Counted from the first letter of the stretch, positions 1 to 12,470 are shown. The stretch is 64,000 nucleotides of DNA from Phyllostachys edulis (GCA_036346405.1 CM070550.1:13612115-13676114), one strand, 5' to 3'. Notes: a model not told the origin generated them from the letters alone. Program-made: numbers and translations.

Positions 1-2258
1 GGTCGAGCCCGCGCCGCCTCCTCTCATTGTCCGGTGGGCATACTGTCGACTGGCATCCGCGACTGTCATTATCATCGACAAGCGTGGGCCGTGTCTTGTT
101 CGAACCGTCCGAACGCATCCGCGACTTCTTGCCGGCCGACAAAGGGTCCGCGTATGTCGACCCTTTCTCTCTCTGCGCGACGTGGCTCAGCTTGCCCTAC
201 TTGTCGACCACGTCGCGTCGTTAAATCCGCGAACACGTCCGAAGTCTCGATCAGCGATATGTGGGCCCCACCAAATCTCTTGTGCATCGTCTCTGAATCC
301 GTTGGAGATTCTATTGCGTCGCCGCATAGCTGATTTGGGCGTCTGTGCCCTGGACTCTTTCGGGTCTCTGGGTATAAATAGAGAGGTAGCCCTTGGCGTC
401 CGCACCTCAACCCTAGCTGCCTCAGCGTCGGAGCCAAACCCTAGCCGCCGTAGGAGCTCGAGGAAGCATCTGCGTCACCGCCAGCTCCGACGAGCGATTT
501 CGCCGCATCCAAAGCCGCCCGAGCCTCGTGGTCTGCACCGTCGGCATCGCAAGAGTGAGGGCTTCATCCTGGTCGCCTTCATCTCGTCGGAGCGTCGCCG
601 TAACCCTACTTCCGTCGATCCCATTTTGACTCCGCCACATCGACCTCGCTGCCGGTCACCACAGTCGCCCTTAAGCACCCGTGAGCACACCTACAAGTTC
701 CCCGCGTCATCCTCTACCTCGTGGTACCACCCATCTCTGGTGAGGAGCTGCCGTTCGTCGGGACCTTGGTCCCCGAGCCTCCACCGTTGCCGATCTGACG
801 TGTCTACCCATGTGGCTTGTCACATCAGTGCCCACGCCTGTGTGTCATCCTGCGTGTTGCCACATCAGCCGCCAGTCAGCGCCTGCGTGCCCAGTCCACC
901 AAACCCTAGATCCAAAGGCTCGGTGAGCTTGGTTCACCGTGAGCCGAGCCACTGACATGTGGGTCCCGTATGTCAGTTTTTCCTTTATTTCTTTTAATGC
1001 CGGAAATCCCAGGGCTGACATCAGCATTGCGTCATAATCCAATTTTTCCTTTGAAAAATAATTCAAAAATTCCAATAAATCCTAATTAGGGTATTTTCTT
1101 TAGATTTGATCTTTTAAGAACCATATCTTTTGCATCCGAACTCCGATTGAGCCCATTTAAAATTTTAAATTCATCTAAATTTGAGATCTATTTATCTGAG
1201 ATTTTTATTTAATTTTTGGAGTTTGTTTGCTCTCTGTTATTTATTTGCTTTGTTTGCAAGTAGACGTTGATACTTCGGGGAACTTTGAAGAAGAAGGAGT
1301 GCATCAAGATCAAGACCGGTACCTAGATTTATTTTAAGGCAAGTTATACCTTTGATCATATTGAACCCAGTTTTCAAAAGTTACCTTGATTTAAATTATT
1401 GCATTACTTTAAGTATTTATTTAAATGCTTTTGGGTTTAGTTATTAATCCAATTTGTTATATCCACCTTGTCTATGTCATAATCTTTTGTCACCCTAGAT
1501 TGGTTCATTATTTAGTTGGTAATATCATAGTATCAACGTGGGTTGGTTAGATACGAGTAGATTGCTTAGCCATGCCACGAGTCATCATCTCATGTGAGTT
1601 GCAAATATAAACCTGACTAAGTTATTATGGAACTGTGTGATAAAGCTGTGTGTACTGTGTGCTATTACTTGTTGATGGCATGTGTTGCACTTAACCAATC
1701 GGGTGGTAAAGGATTTAGACTAAGGCAAGTGGTGGCTACTGTGTGAATTGGCGGCTGTGTGAATGGGAACGATAATCTGTGTGGCTTAGTTAGAAATTGG
1801 AAGTCTTGCCTTGGTCAATTAAAGACTTAACTTTGTGCGCTGTTGAACTATGCCTTCCGTATAACCACATGCCTGATAGGACGAGCCTAACTTAGTAAGT
1901 TATGAATTCTCGATATTGATTGCTCAGGCAGTAGGTTAGACTGTGTGAAAGGGTGGAGGTGTGGACTACTAGGTAGATCACATCGCGGGACGGTTCGCCA
2001 CTTCCCTGTCCAACGATGTGTGTCGTACCAAGCACTGTGTTTGGCTTGGTATGGCGATAAAGCACATCGAGAGTGTCAATGTTTGAGATGAAATTTCTGA
2101 AATGTTTTGTTATGATTAGTGCTTGCAACACTAGTTGTATCTTGTGGGTAAAGTGTACAAACTCTACAGAGTGTTAAATTAATCTATTCGAATAGCCGCG
2201 TCCGCGGATATGGACATGCTCGGGGATTTCACACGAGGGATAGTTTTCATAAAACATT
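1..2258 (+). repeat. Ty3-gypsy-type LTR fragment (copy A)
   Basis: Noncoding LTR-like sequence, probably cut at its left by the window edge. It contains a TATA box near 373, a GC-rich leader, then an AT-rich stretch. From about 1130 to 2258 it runs parallel to 14520-15760 (shared phrases such as GAGCCCATT, TTCATCTAAAT, AGCCGCGTCCGCGG and CTCGGGGATTTCACAC). A third, more diverged relative is at 48640-50142. Long forward open frames in the first kilobase (for example 182-955) are GC-rich leader without recognisable domains. The break at about 2258, inside the shared sequence, marks truncation by another repeat. The family is inferred from the LTR layout; no coding part of this copy is visible. 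Confidence 0.6.
373..380 (+). promoter_or_regulatory. TATA box of LTR copy A
   Basis: TATAAATA within GGTATAAATAGAGAGG, followed by a GC-rich leader. This is the expected arrangement of an LTR U3/R promoter. Whether it is active cannot be judged from sequence. Confidence 0.5.
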
Positions 2259-3275
2259 TGGAAGCTTTCGATGCGCCAGGTCGGAGGAAGCTTTTGATGG
2301 AAGAGTGAGAGGGGGTCGGAGAAAACTCTTCGCAAGAAGATGAAAAGGATTGGGGGAAAATTTGAAAGCATAAAAGCTTTAAAGCCATGCGCAGTGGGGA
2401 TTTTATAGTCGCAACTCTTTAACTGCATCGGGAAGTTACCCAAAGTCCAACGGACACAAATCTCTTTTCGACAAACATAAAAACTATTCGGGTCCCAAGG
2501 CAGTTTCTCAACTTTAAAGTGAATACAGATCACCTCGTTTTTCATGGCATTAAATGAGGGCCTGCCCGATACGACTTTCATTGGGAGAAGGTTCACATGA
2601 CCAATTCATTTTAAAGTTCGGGGCTAGCTGACGAGAGTTAAAATCTCTATGTATTACTTTAATACATAATAAAAGGCCATATGTCTTTGTGGTCGTAACC
2701 CCTAAGCCTAATGACTCCTGTGGTCGTAAGGATTCTAGAGGTTACATAATGGGTACCCTGGTTGGATGAGGTCCTACACCCTGTCCTTGACCAGATGACT
2801 ACTCATAGAAGCCATGAACTGGCATCTGGATCTAACCCCGAATATATTCTTTACCGTGTGATGAATGGAACACATGTCATATTTGCTCCATACCACGTGA
2901 CGTTTCATGGTCCTAAGACACTGACAATAACCACAATACGGTTTAGTGTCTCACAGTCACTAACCGGCGACCAGTTACTGTTTCATTAACTGTAACTGAT
3001 CCTCCGACCGGACGCATCACTTCCAACAAGCGTCTTCTCCAGGAGTAATTGTCACCCCTTCAATGGTTATTTAAAGATGGAGAACAAAGGAACGAGGGCA
3101 TCAGATTGAAGCATCATAATCGATATTAGATTCATGTTTCAAGTCTGATTCAATAGCATAGCAAGCATTACGCTCGGTGTAATTAGGATTAGTCCACTGC
3201 CTTGTCGAAGGCACCCCCTGTAAAGGATCCAGTTCATATCAATAAAGAGCAATCTCATTCTCTCCCAAGAGCTCT
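2259..3275 (+). repeat. LTR-like fragment, different family
   Basis: This stretch differs abruptly from copy A. It has a TATTTAAA box at 3068-3075, a transcript-like leader, and AATAAA at 3241-3246 followed by a CT-rich run, as in the U3-R part of an LTR. It abuts a reverse-strand gypsy pol relic. No credible gene is present. It also contains two GGTCGTAA words (about 2690-2730) like those scattered in the Tat-like element at the right end of the window. Confidence 0.4.
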
Positions 3276-3985
3276 TTACCATTTTTCTCTATTTATTTCG
3301 TAAGATCGATGACTCGATCGTCGACACAATCCAATAAGTTCCCACTCATATGACGCAAGTTTGACATGGTGTGGCACCACAACTCGACTGAATAATGCCA
3401 AGGGTTGATCCCCCGGGACAACACCAAATCCTATCCCAAAAGGATCGCAATCCACCATGAATGACCTGGCGAAGTCAGGTAGCTGCAAAACTAGGGCAGA
3501 AGTGAGAGCAGTCTTGAGAGCCTGAAAAGTATGTTTGGCCTCCTCGCTCCACCTAAATGCTTCTTTCTTTGTGAGCTTGGTGAGTGGACCTACAATTGCG
3601 TCGTAGTCCTTGATAAATTTGCGGTAGTATTCGGTGAGGCCAAGGAAACCCCGCAGTGCACGCACGGATTGCAGAGTTGGCCAATCGGAAACAACAGCCA
3701 CCTTATCGGGATCCATGGCCACGCCTTGGCTGGACATGATGTGGCCCAAGTACGTGACCTGCTTTCTCACCGAAGGAACACTTCGAATGCTTGAGAAACA
3801 ATTCGTATTGGCTAAGCACCTGGTGGACTGCACGTACATGTCGGAGGTGCTCCACCCAAGACGAACTGTAGGTTAGAATGTCATAAAAAAAACACCAGTA
3901 TAAAACGACGAAGAAACAGTTTGAGCATGTCATTCATGAGTGCCTGAAAAGTAGTTGGTGCGTTAGTCAACCCGAAGGATATGAC
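3276..3985 (-). pseudogene. Ty3-gypsy pol relic: end of RT and RNase H
   Basis: Reverse-strand frames give recognisable Ty3-gypsy pol. Reading down from 3985 they show the RT motif FGLTNAPTTFQALMNDM, then a decayed catalytic box (VFFYDIL, where FFDDIL or YxDD is expected, so the first Asp is Tyr), then YLGHIMSSQGV, the RT thumb with LRGFLGLTEYYRKFI, and the RNase H start with FMVDCDPFGIGFG. Frames change near 3800, so at least one frameshift is present. The N-terminal half of an RT on the same strand is at 16330-16795, and about 50 codons between the two pieces are missing. The simplest reading is one gypsy copy split by later insertions and trimmed. Confidence 0.8.
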
Positions 3986-5551
3986 TGTAACATCCCAATT
4001 TTTGAGGTTTTAAAAATATTTTGTGTAGTTTAGTCTCTCGAAATTTTCACCAATTTTTGTTGAATTAATAAAGCTTAATTGGAATTTTCTAATATCAAAA
4101 TGATTTAACATGATTAATTTGAATATTAATTAATTCCAAAATTATTTTATTTGAGTTCTTTGTGCTTGGAAGTATTTTCTAGATTTTTCTGGGAATTTTC
4201 CAAGTTCATTTGCCATTTTTAATTGCCCTTTTCCCTTTTATGTATTTTCTAAAAGAAGGATTTAAAATCCGGAAGGACTTCGTGGGCCACATCCTTCCCG
4301 TGGCCCACTTCTCTCACACACTTTCCGGCCTAGCCCACCGCGTCGTTGGCCTGTTTCACCGCTTCCGCACGCGGCCCGCTTGCCTCGTCCCCATCTGTCA
4401 ACCTTCGCCGTCGCTGCATGTGCGCACTACGCTGACTACGTTGCCTTTACTGTAGCGCCGCCACTGACTCTGTGTCAGACACGCTTCCTAGGGCTATTTA
4501 AATCCCCGAGGAACCTCGGGATGCGCACCCCAAGAGCATGAAAAGTAGCTGGTGCGTTAGTCAACCCGATGGACATGCCTGTAACATCCCAATTTTTGAG
4601 GTTTTAAAAAATCTTTTGTGTTGTTTAGTGTGTTAGTCAGCCCGATGGACATGACTGTAACATCCCAATTTTCGAGGTTTTAAAAAATCTTTTGTGCAGT
4701 TTAGTCTCTAGAAAATTTTCACCAATTTTTGTTGAATTAATAAAGCTTAATTGGAATTTTCTAATATGACAATGATTTAACATGATTAATCTGAACATTA
4801 ATTAATTCCAAAATTATTTTATTTTAGTTCTTTGTGCTTGGAAATATTTTTTAGATTTTTCTGGGAATTTTCCAAGTTCATTTGCTATTTTAATTACACT
4901 TTTCCCTTTTATGTATTTTCTAGAAATAAAAAATAAAAATCCGGAAGGACTTCGTGGGCCGCATCCTTCCTATGGCCCACTTCTCTTTCACTTTTTGGCC
5001 CAGCCCACCATGTGGTTGGCCCATTTCGCCTCACATGGCTCGCTGGCTGTCCCCTCGCAGCCTAGCGTCGAGCCCTTTGTCGGCCTTTTTTTGCCGCATG
5101 CGTGCGCTACGTGGACTACGTCGCCTTTACTGTAGCGCCACCACCAACTCCGTGTCGGGCACGTCTCCCAGGGCTATTTAAAGCCCCGAGGAACCTTAGG
5201 ATGCGCACCCCGAGCCGTGCCGCCCCTTTTGGCCTAGCCGCCGCCGCCGCCGTCGTCTTCCTCACGCCCATCGAAACCCCTCCACCCTCGCCGCCGCCGT
5301 TCTGGTGATCCTGCTGCCTTTCGCCGGCACCGCTTCGTCGCCCTTGTTCCAGATCTGGCCTCGACCTTGCCGGAGCACCGCTGTAGCACCCTCGCCGTCA
5401 GTCGACTTTATCGACCCTCGATCTCCACGCGCCCACCATCGAGATAGTCGCGCCACCCTCTACCCAATGCGGCCCTCCGCGCATGCCACCGTGGCATCTA
5501 CCGCCGGGGACCCTCGTGCCCGAGCGCCGTCGCTGCCACGTGTCGCCACCT
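3986..5551 (+). repeat. 5' part of gypsy-type LTR (copy B), with threefold repeated start
   Basis: An LTR-like start (TGTAACATCCCAATTTT) occurs at 3986, 4580 and 4656. Each time it is preceded by the same scrap of gypsy RT (words GGTGCGTTAGTCA and CCCGA). The first copy runs about 550 bp, past its TATA-like CTATTTAAA (4494-4502), before jumping back. The third runs through CTATTTAAA at 5174 into a GC-rich leader and stops near 5551. The rest of the LTR appears to resume at about 14062. The three junction copies point to tandem duplication across the insertion junction after integration. Confidence 0.6.
5174..5182 (+). promoter_or_regulatory. TATA-like box of LTR copy B
   Basis: CTATTTAAA sits about 520 bp into the LTR, followed by CCCCGAGGAACCT and a GC-rich leader. 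The same box occurs in the duplicated copy at 4494-4502. Confidence 0.4.
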
Positions 5552-6235
5552 AGTCGTAGAGATGGGAGTTGTGATGTGCCATGCCGGCACGGCATGGGCA
5601 CGACGGGTCGTGGGCCACGACGGTCGGCATGACGAACTCCCCCGAGTCGTGCTTGCGTCGACACGGACACCGCCAGCCGAGGCCCGAGCGACGATGGCTC
5701 GCCGTGTCATTGCCGTCGGGCAGTCTTGCACGGCACAAAGACACGGCAGCTGCGCAATCGGGCATTGTAAGATCGAGGAGGTGACTAGAGGGGTGAATAG
5801 GCGGTTTTAAAAACTTCTTTGGCTAAAACCGATTTCTAATGCGGAATTGTAAATCAAATCAGTTTTACACAATTAAAACCTAAATCAACTGGTTGTAGAG
5901 ATGGGAGTCGTGACGTCTTGCGTCAAACAAAGACGGCACGACGTGACATGGGCCACCCGCGGTGGTCGACACGGCGAACTCCCCCAAGTCGTCTTTGTCT
6001 TGCACGGACACTGCCAATGAGGCCAAAGACGCACGATGGCCGCCGTCTTGCCGTCGGGCCATGCCGACATCGGCACGACACCACGGCCGCTTCTGACTCG
6101 GTATTTGAAGATCGAGGAGGCCGACTAGAGGGGGTGAATAGGCGATTTTAAAAACTTCTTTGGCTAAAACCGGTTTCTAATGCGGAATTGTAAATCAAAT
6201 CAGTTTTACACAATTAAAACCTAAATCAACTAGTT
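5552..6235 (+). repeat. Tandem duplication, about 340 bp per unit
   Basis: Two adjacent copies (about 5552-5890 and 5891-6235) both start with GTAGAGATGGGAGT, pass through a palindrome-rich GC segment (the first with GCCGGCACGGC) and end with the same AT-rich 100 bases (words GGGTGAATAGGCG, AACTTCTTTGGCTAAAACC, AATGCGGAATTGTAAATC). Apparent short open frames on both strands come from the GC-rich part and show no domain. Confidence 0.7.
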
Positions 6236-6985
6236 ACGACTAAGAGCACCAACGACAATATACTAAAGAAAATGAAAGCAATCGTGCAAAGGCAAGAAAG
6301 TAATTTAATTCTAGGATTGAAAATTGCAATAGAGTAAGGCACAAGAAGGCAAACCACGATGACATGATGATGTTTTATCGTGGTGATAGGAGACTTTCCA
6401 GTCTCCCCTAATCCACGTTGAGGTAAGCCCAATCACGTTGGACCGGCTCCACAACTTGAGCCAACACCTCCGAGATAAGTCCAACTACTTGGACTGGCTC
6501 ACAACTTGAACCAACACCTCGATCCACTCGGGGTTGCTCTTCCTCCACTCCGGAGATGGCGAGCACCAATCCACTCACAAACCGCCTGGGTCTTCTCACA
6601 ACCTTCTTGTAGAAGATCACCGACGTAACTCCTCCAAGCCGTCTAGGTGTCGGCAAACACCAAGAGTAACAAGTCGAAGATGCTCACTTGAACGAATCAA
6701 GTGTCTAAGCTCAATGGATACACAATCCACTACCTAAGGCAACACATGCACTTAGGGTTTGCTCTCTAAGCTCACTAAGTGCAACGCATGCACAAATGAG
6801 AGGAGAGGGCTTGCACTAGCTCAAGAGAATAGAATGAGGCATCAGCAGCGCTCCCACAACTGGCCAAGGTGGATATTTATAGCCCACACACAAAAATTGG
6901 CCACTGGGAAGAGATTCTGCTGAAAATCAGCGAAGCTCGGTCATGCTCCAACGGCTATAAAACTAGTCGTTGGACACACCCGGAC
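6236..6985. other. No gene recognised
   Basis: Mixed-composition DNA continuing from the tandem duplication and probably part of the same retrotransposon-like sequence. It has repeated words such as CAACTTGA, ACCAACACCTC and CACTCACAAACC, but no long frame or known motif. Confidence 0.4.
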
Positions 6986-7275
6986 TGACCGCCAATCAAT
7001 GGCCGGTCATACCGCACCAACCCGGTCTGACCGGCCAACACATGGCGATCAGACCGCTCAACAGAACAAGGAGCTTTTTCAGAAAAAACATATTCTCTGG
7101 AAAAAGTTGACCAGGACCAAGACCTGGAGGTCCGGTCAGTCCGGACTTAACCCTACGGTCAGACCGCTCCACAGAGGAACCAACTTTTCCAGAAAAACAC
7201 ATCTTCTGGAAAATGCTGACCGGGGGTCCGGTCAGACCGGGTCCCACCGGTCAGTCCGGCCAACAGCCTACGGTC
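6986..7275. repeat. Array of CGGTCAGACCG-type short palindromes
   Basis: Many copies of CCGGTCAGACCGG, CGGTCTGACCGG or CGGTCAGACCGC are spaced 15-40 bp apart, interleaved with a repeated GAAAAACACAT-type spacer. Self-complementarity makes both strands look alike. The apparent frames across it are an artefact of repetition. Confidence 0.7.
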
Positions 7276-7317
7276 AGACCGCCAGAGCTGAGAAAACAAG
7301 GATTTTGCATTATGCTT

Positions 7318-7545
7318 CAACTCAACTTGCAAAACACATTTGCCAATTGATGCAAGATGCAAACAAAGGTTAAAGGCGAGATTCTCAACAAGTTGCAAAA
7401 CACATTTGCCAACTTTTAGAATCACACCACAAGGAATAAGGTACATAGACTTAAACCATTTGCAAAACACATTTGCAAACTAAAGTCACATGTTGCAAGG
7501 ATTATGCATGAGCCTCAACTATTTGCAAAACACATTCACAAATAT
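7318..7545. repeat. Interrupted repeat of TTGCAAAACACATTTGC
   Basis: Five spaced occurrences of TTGCAAAACACATT(T/C), each followed by GC(C/A)AA or similar, about 40-60 bp apart. Noncoding. Confidence 0.6.
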
Positions 7546-7789
7546 TGGTAACATGCTAAGGAGAGCTAGAGCAAGCACAACGAGCTATCAACACATGACA
7601 CACTCAAGCAACTAGTCAAAGACCCCTCTTAATAGTACGGCAACCTATATTAGCAATTTGGTCTTCCAACCAAACACCAAGATCGGTAAAAGATTAGGAC
7701 CACATCCTTAGCCCTAGCTAGTCATACCTTTGCCTTGAGCATCCTTTTGAAGCTTGATGACGCACAACTTTACTTCAAGACTGGGTCAT

Positions 7790-8035
7790 TGACTTGAACG
7801 CTCATCAACACACGATGACTTGAATTCATAATCAACTCATGATCATATCTTCTTAGAGATCTTGATGTGCATCAACATATGATGCATCCTTTACTCCAAG
7901 CTCTTAACTTCAATATCATCAACACATGATGATCTTCTTCACTTCGGGATCTTGACTTGAACACCATCAACACATGATGATTTCCTTCATCCCGAGTCCT
8001 GACTTGATGATTATCAACTCATGATGTCATACAAA
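7790..8035. repeat. Array of ATCAACACATGATGAT palindromes
   Basis: About seven degenerate copies of ATCAACACATGATG(A/T) with spacers of about 35 bp rich in CTTCACTTC and CTTGAC. It immediately follows the two other short-repeat arrays, suggesting one repeat-rich retroelement region from about 5552 to 8130. Confidence 0.6.
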
Positions 8036-8139
8036 GTCTTCATCCTTATGGAACATAACATATTCATCCAACTCATGGAAAATGTTAGTTCCAAAAGACA
8101 ATTGTCATTAATTACCAAAATATACTATTAACTCATAAT

Positions 8140-9690
8140 GGCGGGTCTAGATTCTTCAGGAGCGGAGGAAGCGGCACGACGCAGAGGTAGCGCATAGGCC
8201 GATCTGCCGGTGGCGTCTCGGGCAAGGGGGCATCGAGGTGGCGGTGCGACGCGGAGGAGGTAGCCGCGCATCCATCTTTTTGCCGTCGTCGTCCTTCATC
8301 TTGTCTTCCCCGTCGCCAGCCCAAGAAGACGAAGGGTTGCGCACTTGCCGCTGGCAGATCCATCTTCTCCTCGCCCACGAAGACAAGGATCCATCTTCTC
8401 CTCGCCGCTGGGGCCGCCTCCTTGTCGCCGCTGTTGGGGCCTTGGGGTCTTGGCCTGTTGGGGACTGGGAAGGGTGGAAGGCGGCGGCGTGTGGAGGGTA
8501 GCGCGGGCGCTGGCACGATAGTATGAGGAGCTTGTTGGTCTAGAGTCTGGACTGGGGAAGAAAGAACCAAAGAGGTGAACTAGCGAAGAAGAAGATGAAG
8601 AGAGAGAGAGAGAGAGAGCGCCAGGGCAGGGCTGCAGGAGGTAGAAGAAAGGTGAGTTGTGCAGCTGGTGGGGTCCACGTGGCAACGAGCGCTGTCGGTC
8701 GGGCTCGGGCACCGACAGAAAATTTGATTGAGGCTGAAAACCGGTAGGTGCACACAAACCGTATCTAAAATTGCGTTAATAAAATTAGCATAAAATTATG
8801 TGCTATGAGCTAATGTCCACGACGGTGATGAAATGAATGAAGAATATGTAATAATATGTGATGTAACCAATTTCGCAATCTATGCAACAAGAACATTTGA
8901 TTCCAGGTATGTAAATTAGAAGTTGAGTTAGACGAGTCGTAGTAAATCTATTGTTTTTTTCTAGCAAATTTAAGAATTCAAGAGCAAATGCAAGTGGCTG
9001 TAACTCCAACTATTTTTAGTTGAATTAGTGACATCAAGCTAGTACATGAGCAAGATTACTAAATGATTATATAAGCTTTTAACTACCTAGCCAAATAGGA
9101 GTGATGTAACTTTTATTACGATGGCATGTAATCCGATTAATGTGACACGAGACAATAATTGATTGGCATGGTGGTTGTTACTAGAAGATATTTAGTGGAA
9201 GATTATATGATGTACCATCATTGCTCCTTTGATTATGATCTACAAGGACTCCAGGTACCTGTTTTATTTCATCCAGTCTATTTCAGGGTAGGGAGTGAGG
9301 CGTGCGGTGCGGGAAAGAAGAAAAGAAAGAGGAAAGAGGAAAAGAAAAGAAAGGGAAAATAGGAAAAGAAAAGAAAAGAAAGGGAAAAGAGGAAAATGAA
9401 TGAAAATAAAGATAGGGAAAAAAGAAAAGAAAAGAAAATGTTGTAGGATATACATTTTTGATATATTAATTGCCCCTTGAACATTACCAAGATCACAATT
9501 GAATTCTACAAGTAGTTGTTTACTTGAGATAAAAACAATGAAAATTTTGCAAGCAGCGTGTACTGTTTTGATATATTAATTATTTCTTTTTGTGAAACCA
9601 CAATTATGTAAAATTATGGACACTTAAAAATTAGGGAGACAAGTGAAATTTCATTGATATTTTACACACATTGTTACTGCATCGTTAAAA
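8140..9690. other. No gene recognised; two simple-sequence tracts
   Basis: 8140-8760 is GC-rich with overlapping frames on both strands and no domain. It holds an (AG)n run at 8599-8619. 8760-9300 is AT-rich. 9310-9440 is a purine tract (GAAAAG/GGAAAA variants) on the plus strand, which makes lysine-rich frames one way and phenylalanine-rich frames the other; neither is a credible gene. Confidence 0.5.
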
Positions 9691-9839
9691 ACCTTACACC
9701 CTAGTGTGGGGTTTCCCCGGTAAGGAAAAGAGTACAATAACTACATTCATGCATACATATCGGTTACTCGACATTAGGATTGGCTAACGCCTCTACGATC
9801 TCAGGATCCTCTAGTTGATGTTGATGTCACTCTTTTGTC

Positions 9840-11893
9840 AATTCCTAGTCCTTGAGGCAGGTGATTGCCTCCACCATCTTGGGTGTGACGGGTGGCCTCC
9901 TTTCTTCAATTATTCTTCATACCATGTTGAATGTCACTTCTAAAGAGACAGAGGACACTGGAACCAATAGAACATCTCATGCGAAATGGCACAGCATAGG
10001 GATTATCCACTTGTTGTTCTTCCACCAATGGAGCAAGTCTAACTCTCCTCCGCTGGAAAGATTGGAATCCATGTTTGCGAAATCATGCTCTGGGTAGTGG
10101 TTCAGCTCTGAGGTAGAATTCCACTTGGGAGCACTTGAGACTGAGGGGATAAAGAACTAGACTTTCCCTTCAGTTTCTTACATAAGTGTGCTGTCAAACT
10201 TGTCTTGCTTTGATGCGTCAGCTGTGAGGCCTCCGATCTCGTGTTACTGCAAAGCTTGTCATGATACAAGTGGAAAATACGAACAAACTCATTTTTGACA
10301 TGTTCAAAAACTTCGAAGAAATCAAGGTTGAGGCACTCACCTATTCCCTCCATATCCATGTACAAACATGCTAACTTTTTTTTTGTAGGATCCAAAATGA
10401 TAGCAAACCAATATAGGTGTGAAATAGATCCAAAATATTTTAAAAAAAATTTCTTCCATTGCTGCAACATGACCTAAAAGGGGATGCCCTCTAGATTTGG
10501 CAAACTTGCCTGCAATTAGCCAAATAAAATCTCTAACTAAGTAAGAGGTAGGGTAGTAAATGTCAGATAGAGCCTTAGTTGCTTTGTTAAAAGGTCTAAA
10601 AAACTCTCAAAAATAACTAACAATTTCCCAATCTGAGTTAGCAACTATCAACTTATCTGAGTTAGCATTGAAAAATACAGATATAATATGTCCATACCCT
10701 TGCACCTTCTTCAGCATGATGTATGTTGAGTTCTACCTCATCTTCATGTCAAGACCGAATTTTCTTGGGGTCTTGTCGTTGGCTACGCAATACTCCGCGA
10801 ATCGGGTTGCCACCACCGTTGAACCTGAGAGGAAACAAAGGGCATCGCAGATATTGTTCAAATAAACGCCAATGAACTCCATATCATCTTGCACAACGAG
10901 GTTGAGGACATGACATATGCATCTCTGGTGGAGAATATATCCACCGATATATGTCTGCAACCTTAGGGTGATGATGTTCATAGTCGTCGTATTCGTTGAT
11001 GCGTTATCAAGAGTTCTAGAAACAATCTTTTTTCCTATTTGAAAATCCTCAATTACCCCTAGTATGAGCTCAGCAATGACATCTCCCGTGTGTGATTCAG
11101 TAATTAACTTAAACCCTATGACTCTTTTGTTTATCTTATATTCATATCTAAATAATGGGCTACAACACTAAGGTATACAGTTCTCTGGTGTGATGATGTC
11201 CAAATATCCAAAGTTAGAGCAAAATAGTACCGAACTTATAGAGCCATGAGCCTCGAAGTTGAGCTGTGTTTGGACTCCTCCACCTCGCGTGTGCGCCCCC
11301 ATCTTTTTCAAGCATGCTTTATAGTGCCGGTTCAAGTGCCCCGTCCCTCCACCTGTACGAGCCATTAATTGAGCTTTGCAATAATTATAAGTTGCGATCT
11401 CTATCGTTTGGCCGTCTCGAATTTCCTCGCTCCAGGTCATGTGCTTCCAGCACTCCGCCCTTCGCCTAGCGCTGCTGCTGCAGGACGCGAACCAACCAAT
11501 ATTGCCATCCGTGGACGGGGTACTGAAGTCTGGCATCTCCATCGGGTCCGAACCGTGTTGGTACTCCTCGTATCCCTCCGTACCGTCCATATGACAGTCA
11601 TCCATGCCATAGTTTCTCATGCTTAGGGAGAGCTGACGAGCATCGACGGGAGAGGTGGCGGGAGGAGGACTAGGGGAGCGGCGAGAGATTGAGCGACGTG
11701 AGACTAAGCGCCTCCCTCTCCCCACTACTTCTTTCGTGCTACGACTCCTTGATAGCATAGCGCTATTGAGCTCCGCCGCTCCCTCCGCCGACTTCATGCT
11801 TTGACTCTTTGGTAGCATGCTTGTCGTAGTAAAAAAGACTAGACAGTAAAAGAGGGGGGACCCCTGGTACACACGAGGTGTCCAAAGAGTCAT
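9840..11893 (-). pseudogene. hAT transposase relic (BED zinc finger type)
   Basis: Pieces of a hAT transposase lie on the minus strand in the right order. An N-terminal region (11893-11168) has a decayed BED finger: NYCKAQL, then GTGHLNRHYKAC, with the usual first Cys replaced by Tyr. A middle part (10981-10733) has CICHVLNLVVQD, the hAT 'H-LNL' signature. A further piece (10470-10102) has AIILDPTKKK. The C-terminal dimerisation region follows near 9860-9920 (PPVTPKMVEAITCLKD). Many stops and frame changes separate them, so the gene is dead. I could not fix terminal repeats or the 8-bp target duplication. It lies within the block that splits LTR copy B. Confidence 0.75.
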
Positions 11894-11899
11894 CGAGGA

Positions 11900-12470
11900 G
11901 GGGACTGGTTGTCAGGAAATGTACTGTATATTAATGCTCTAAAAAAGCTCTCTCCCTTTTACATGGGGATGGAGAACTATTTATAGCCAAACTAGCAGGA
12001 TACAGGAGATTACATGTGCACCCCTACAAAGGTACTACCTATGTAGGGACTGCAGGGTCTTTCCCTACCCCCATGCGTAGCTTTTGGTCCACCTGTCTTC
12101 TCCCTTTCTTCCGGTCAGAGCCGCGTCAGCCACCCCTCGGACGCCTCCCGAACCTTCTCCGGCCGCCACCTCGGAAGCCACCTCGAGGCTCCGGGTCGCC
12201 CTCGGGGTACCTCCTGTACCCCTCGAAAGACCCTTCGGGGGCTTTGGGTCAACCTCGGGGTATCCTTTGTACCCTTCGGCAATACTTCGGGGACTTCGGG
12301 TCGAGGTACCCTTCGGCGACCCTCCGGAGGCTTCGGGTCGACGTACCCTTCAGCGACCCTCTGGAGGCTTTGGGCCACCCTCGGGCACCTTCTGTAGCTT
12401 CGGTACTACTTCGCCCGGTCAGTGGGGCCGCCCCTACGACAATGCCTTCTATTGTATAGAGCACTAGAGC
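11900..12470. repeat. LTR-like GC-rich repeat with CTTCGG(GG)ACTTCGGGT motifs
   Basis: After an ACTATTTATAG box (about 11970-11985) the sequence turns GC-rich, with several imperfect copies of a GGGTCGA(G/C)GTACCCTTC..GACCCTC unit between 12180 and 12400. Frames on both strands are open only because of the repeat. I read it as part of an LTR; the family is unknown. Confidence 0.45.

Noticed and set aside
182..955. 257-codon forward frame at the left end
   Set aside because: Serine/arginine/proline-rich translation of a GC-rich LTR leader, starting upstream of the LTR TATA box; no domain, and the DNA belongs to a repeated LTR family.
8133..8570. 145-codon minus frame
   Set aside because: Proline/arginine-rich, with competing frames on both strands and a nearby (AG)n tract; no domain or gene context.
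12016..12467. Two overlapping 127-147-codon forward frames
   Set aside because: Both are translations of a CTTCGGG-type tandem repeat in an LTR-like region.
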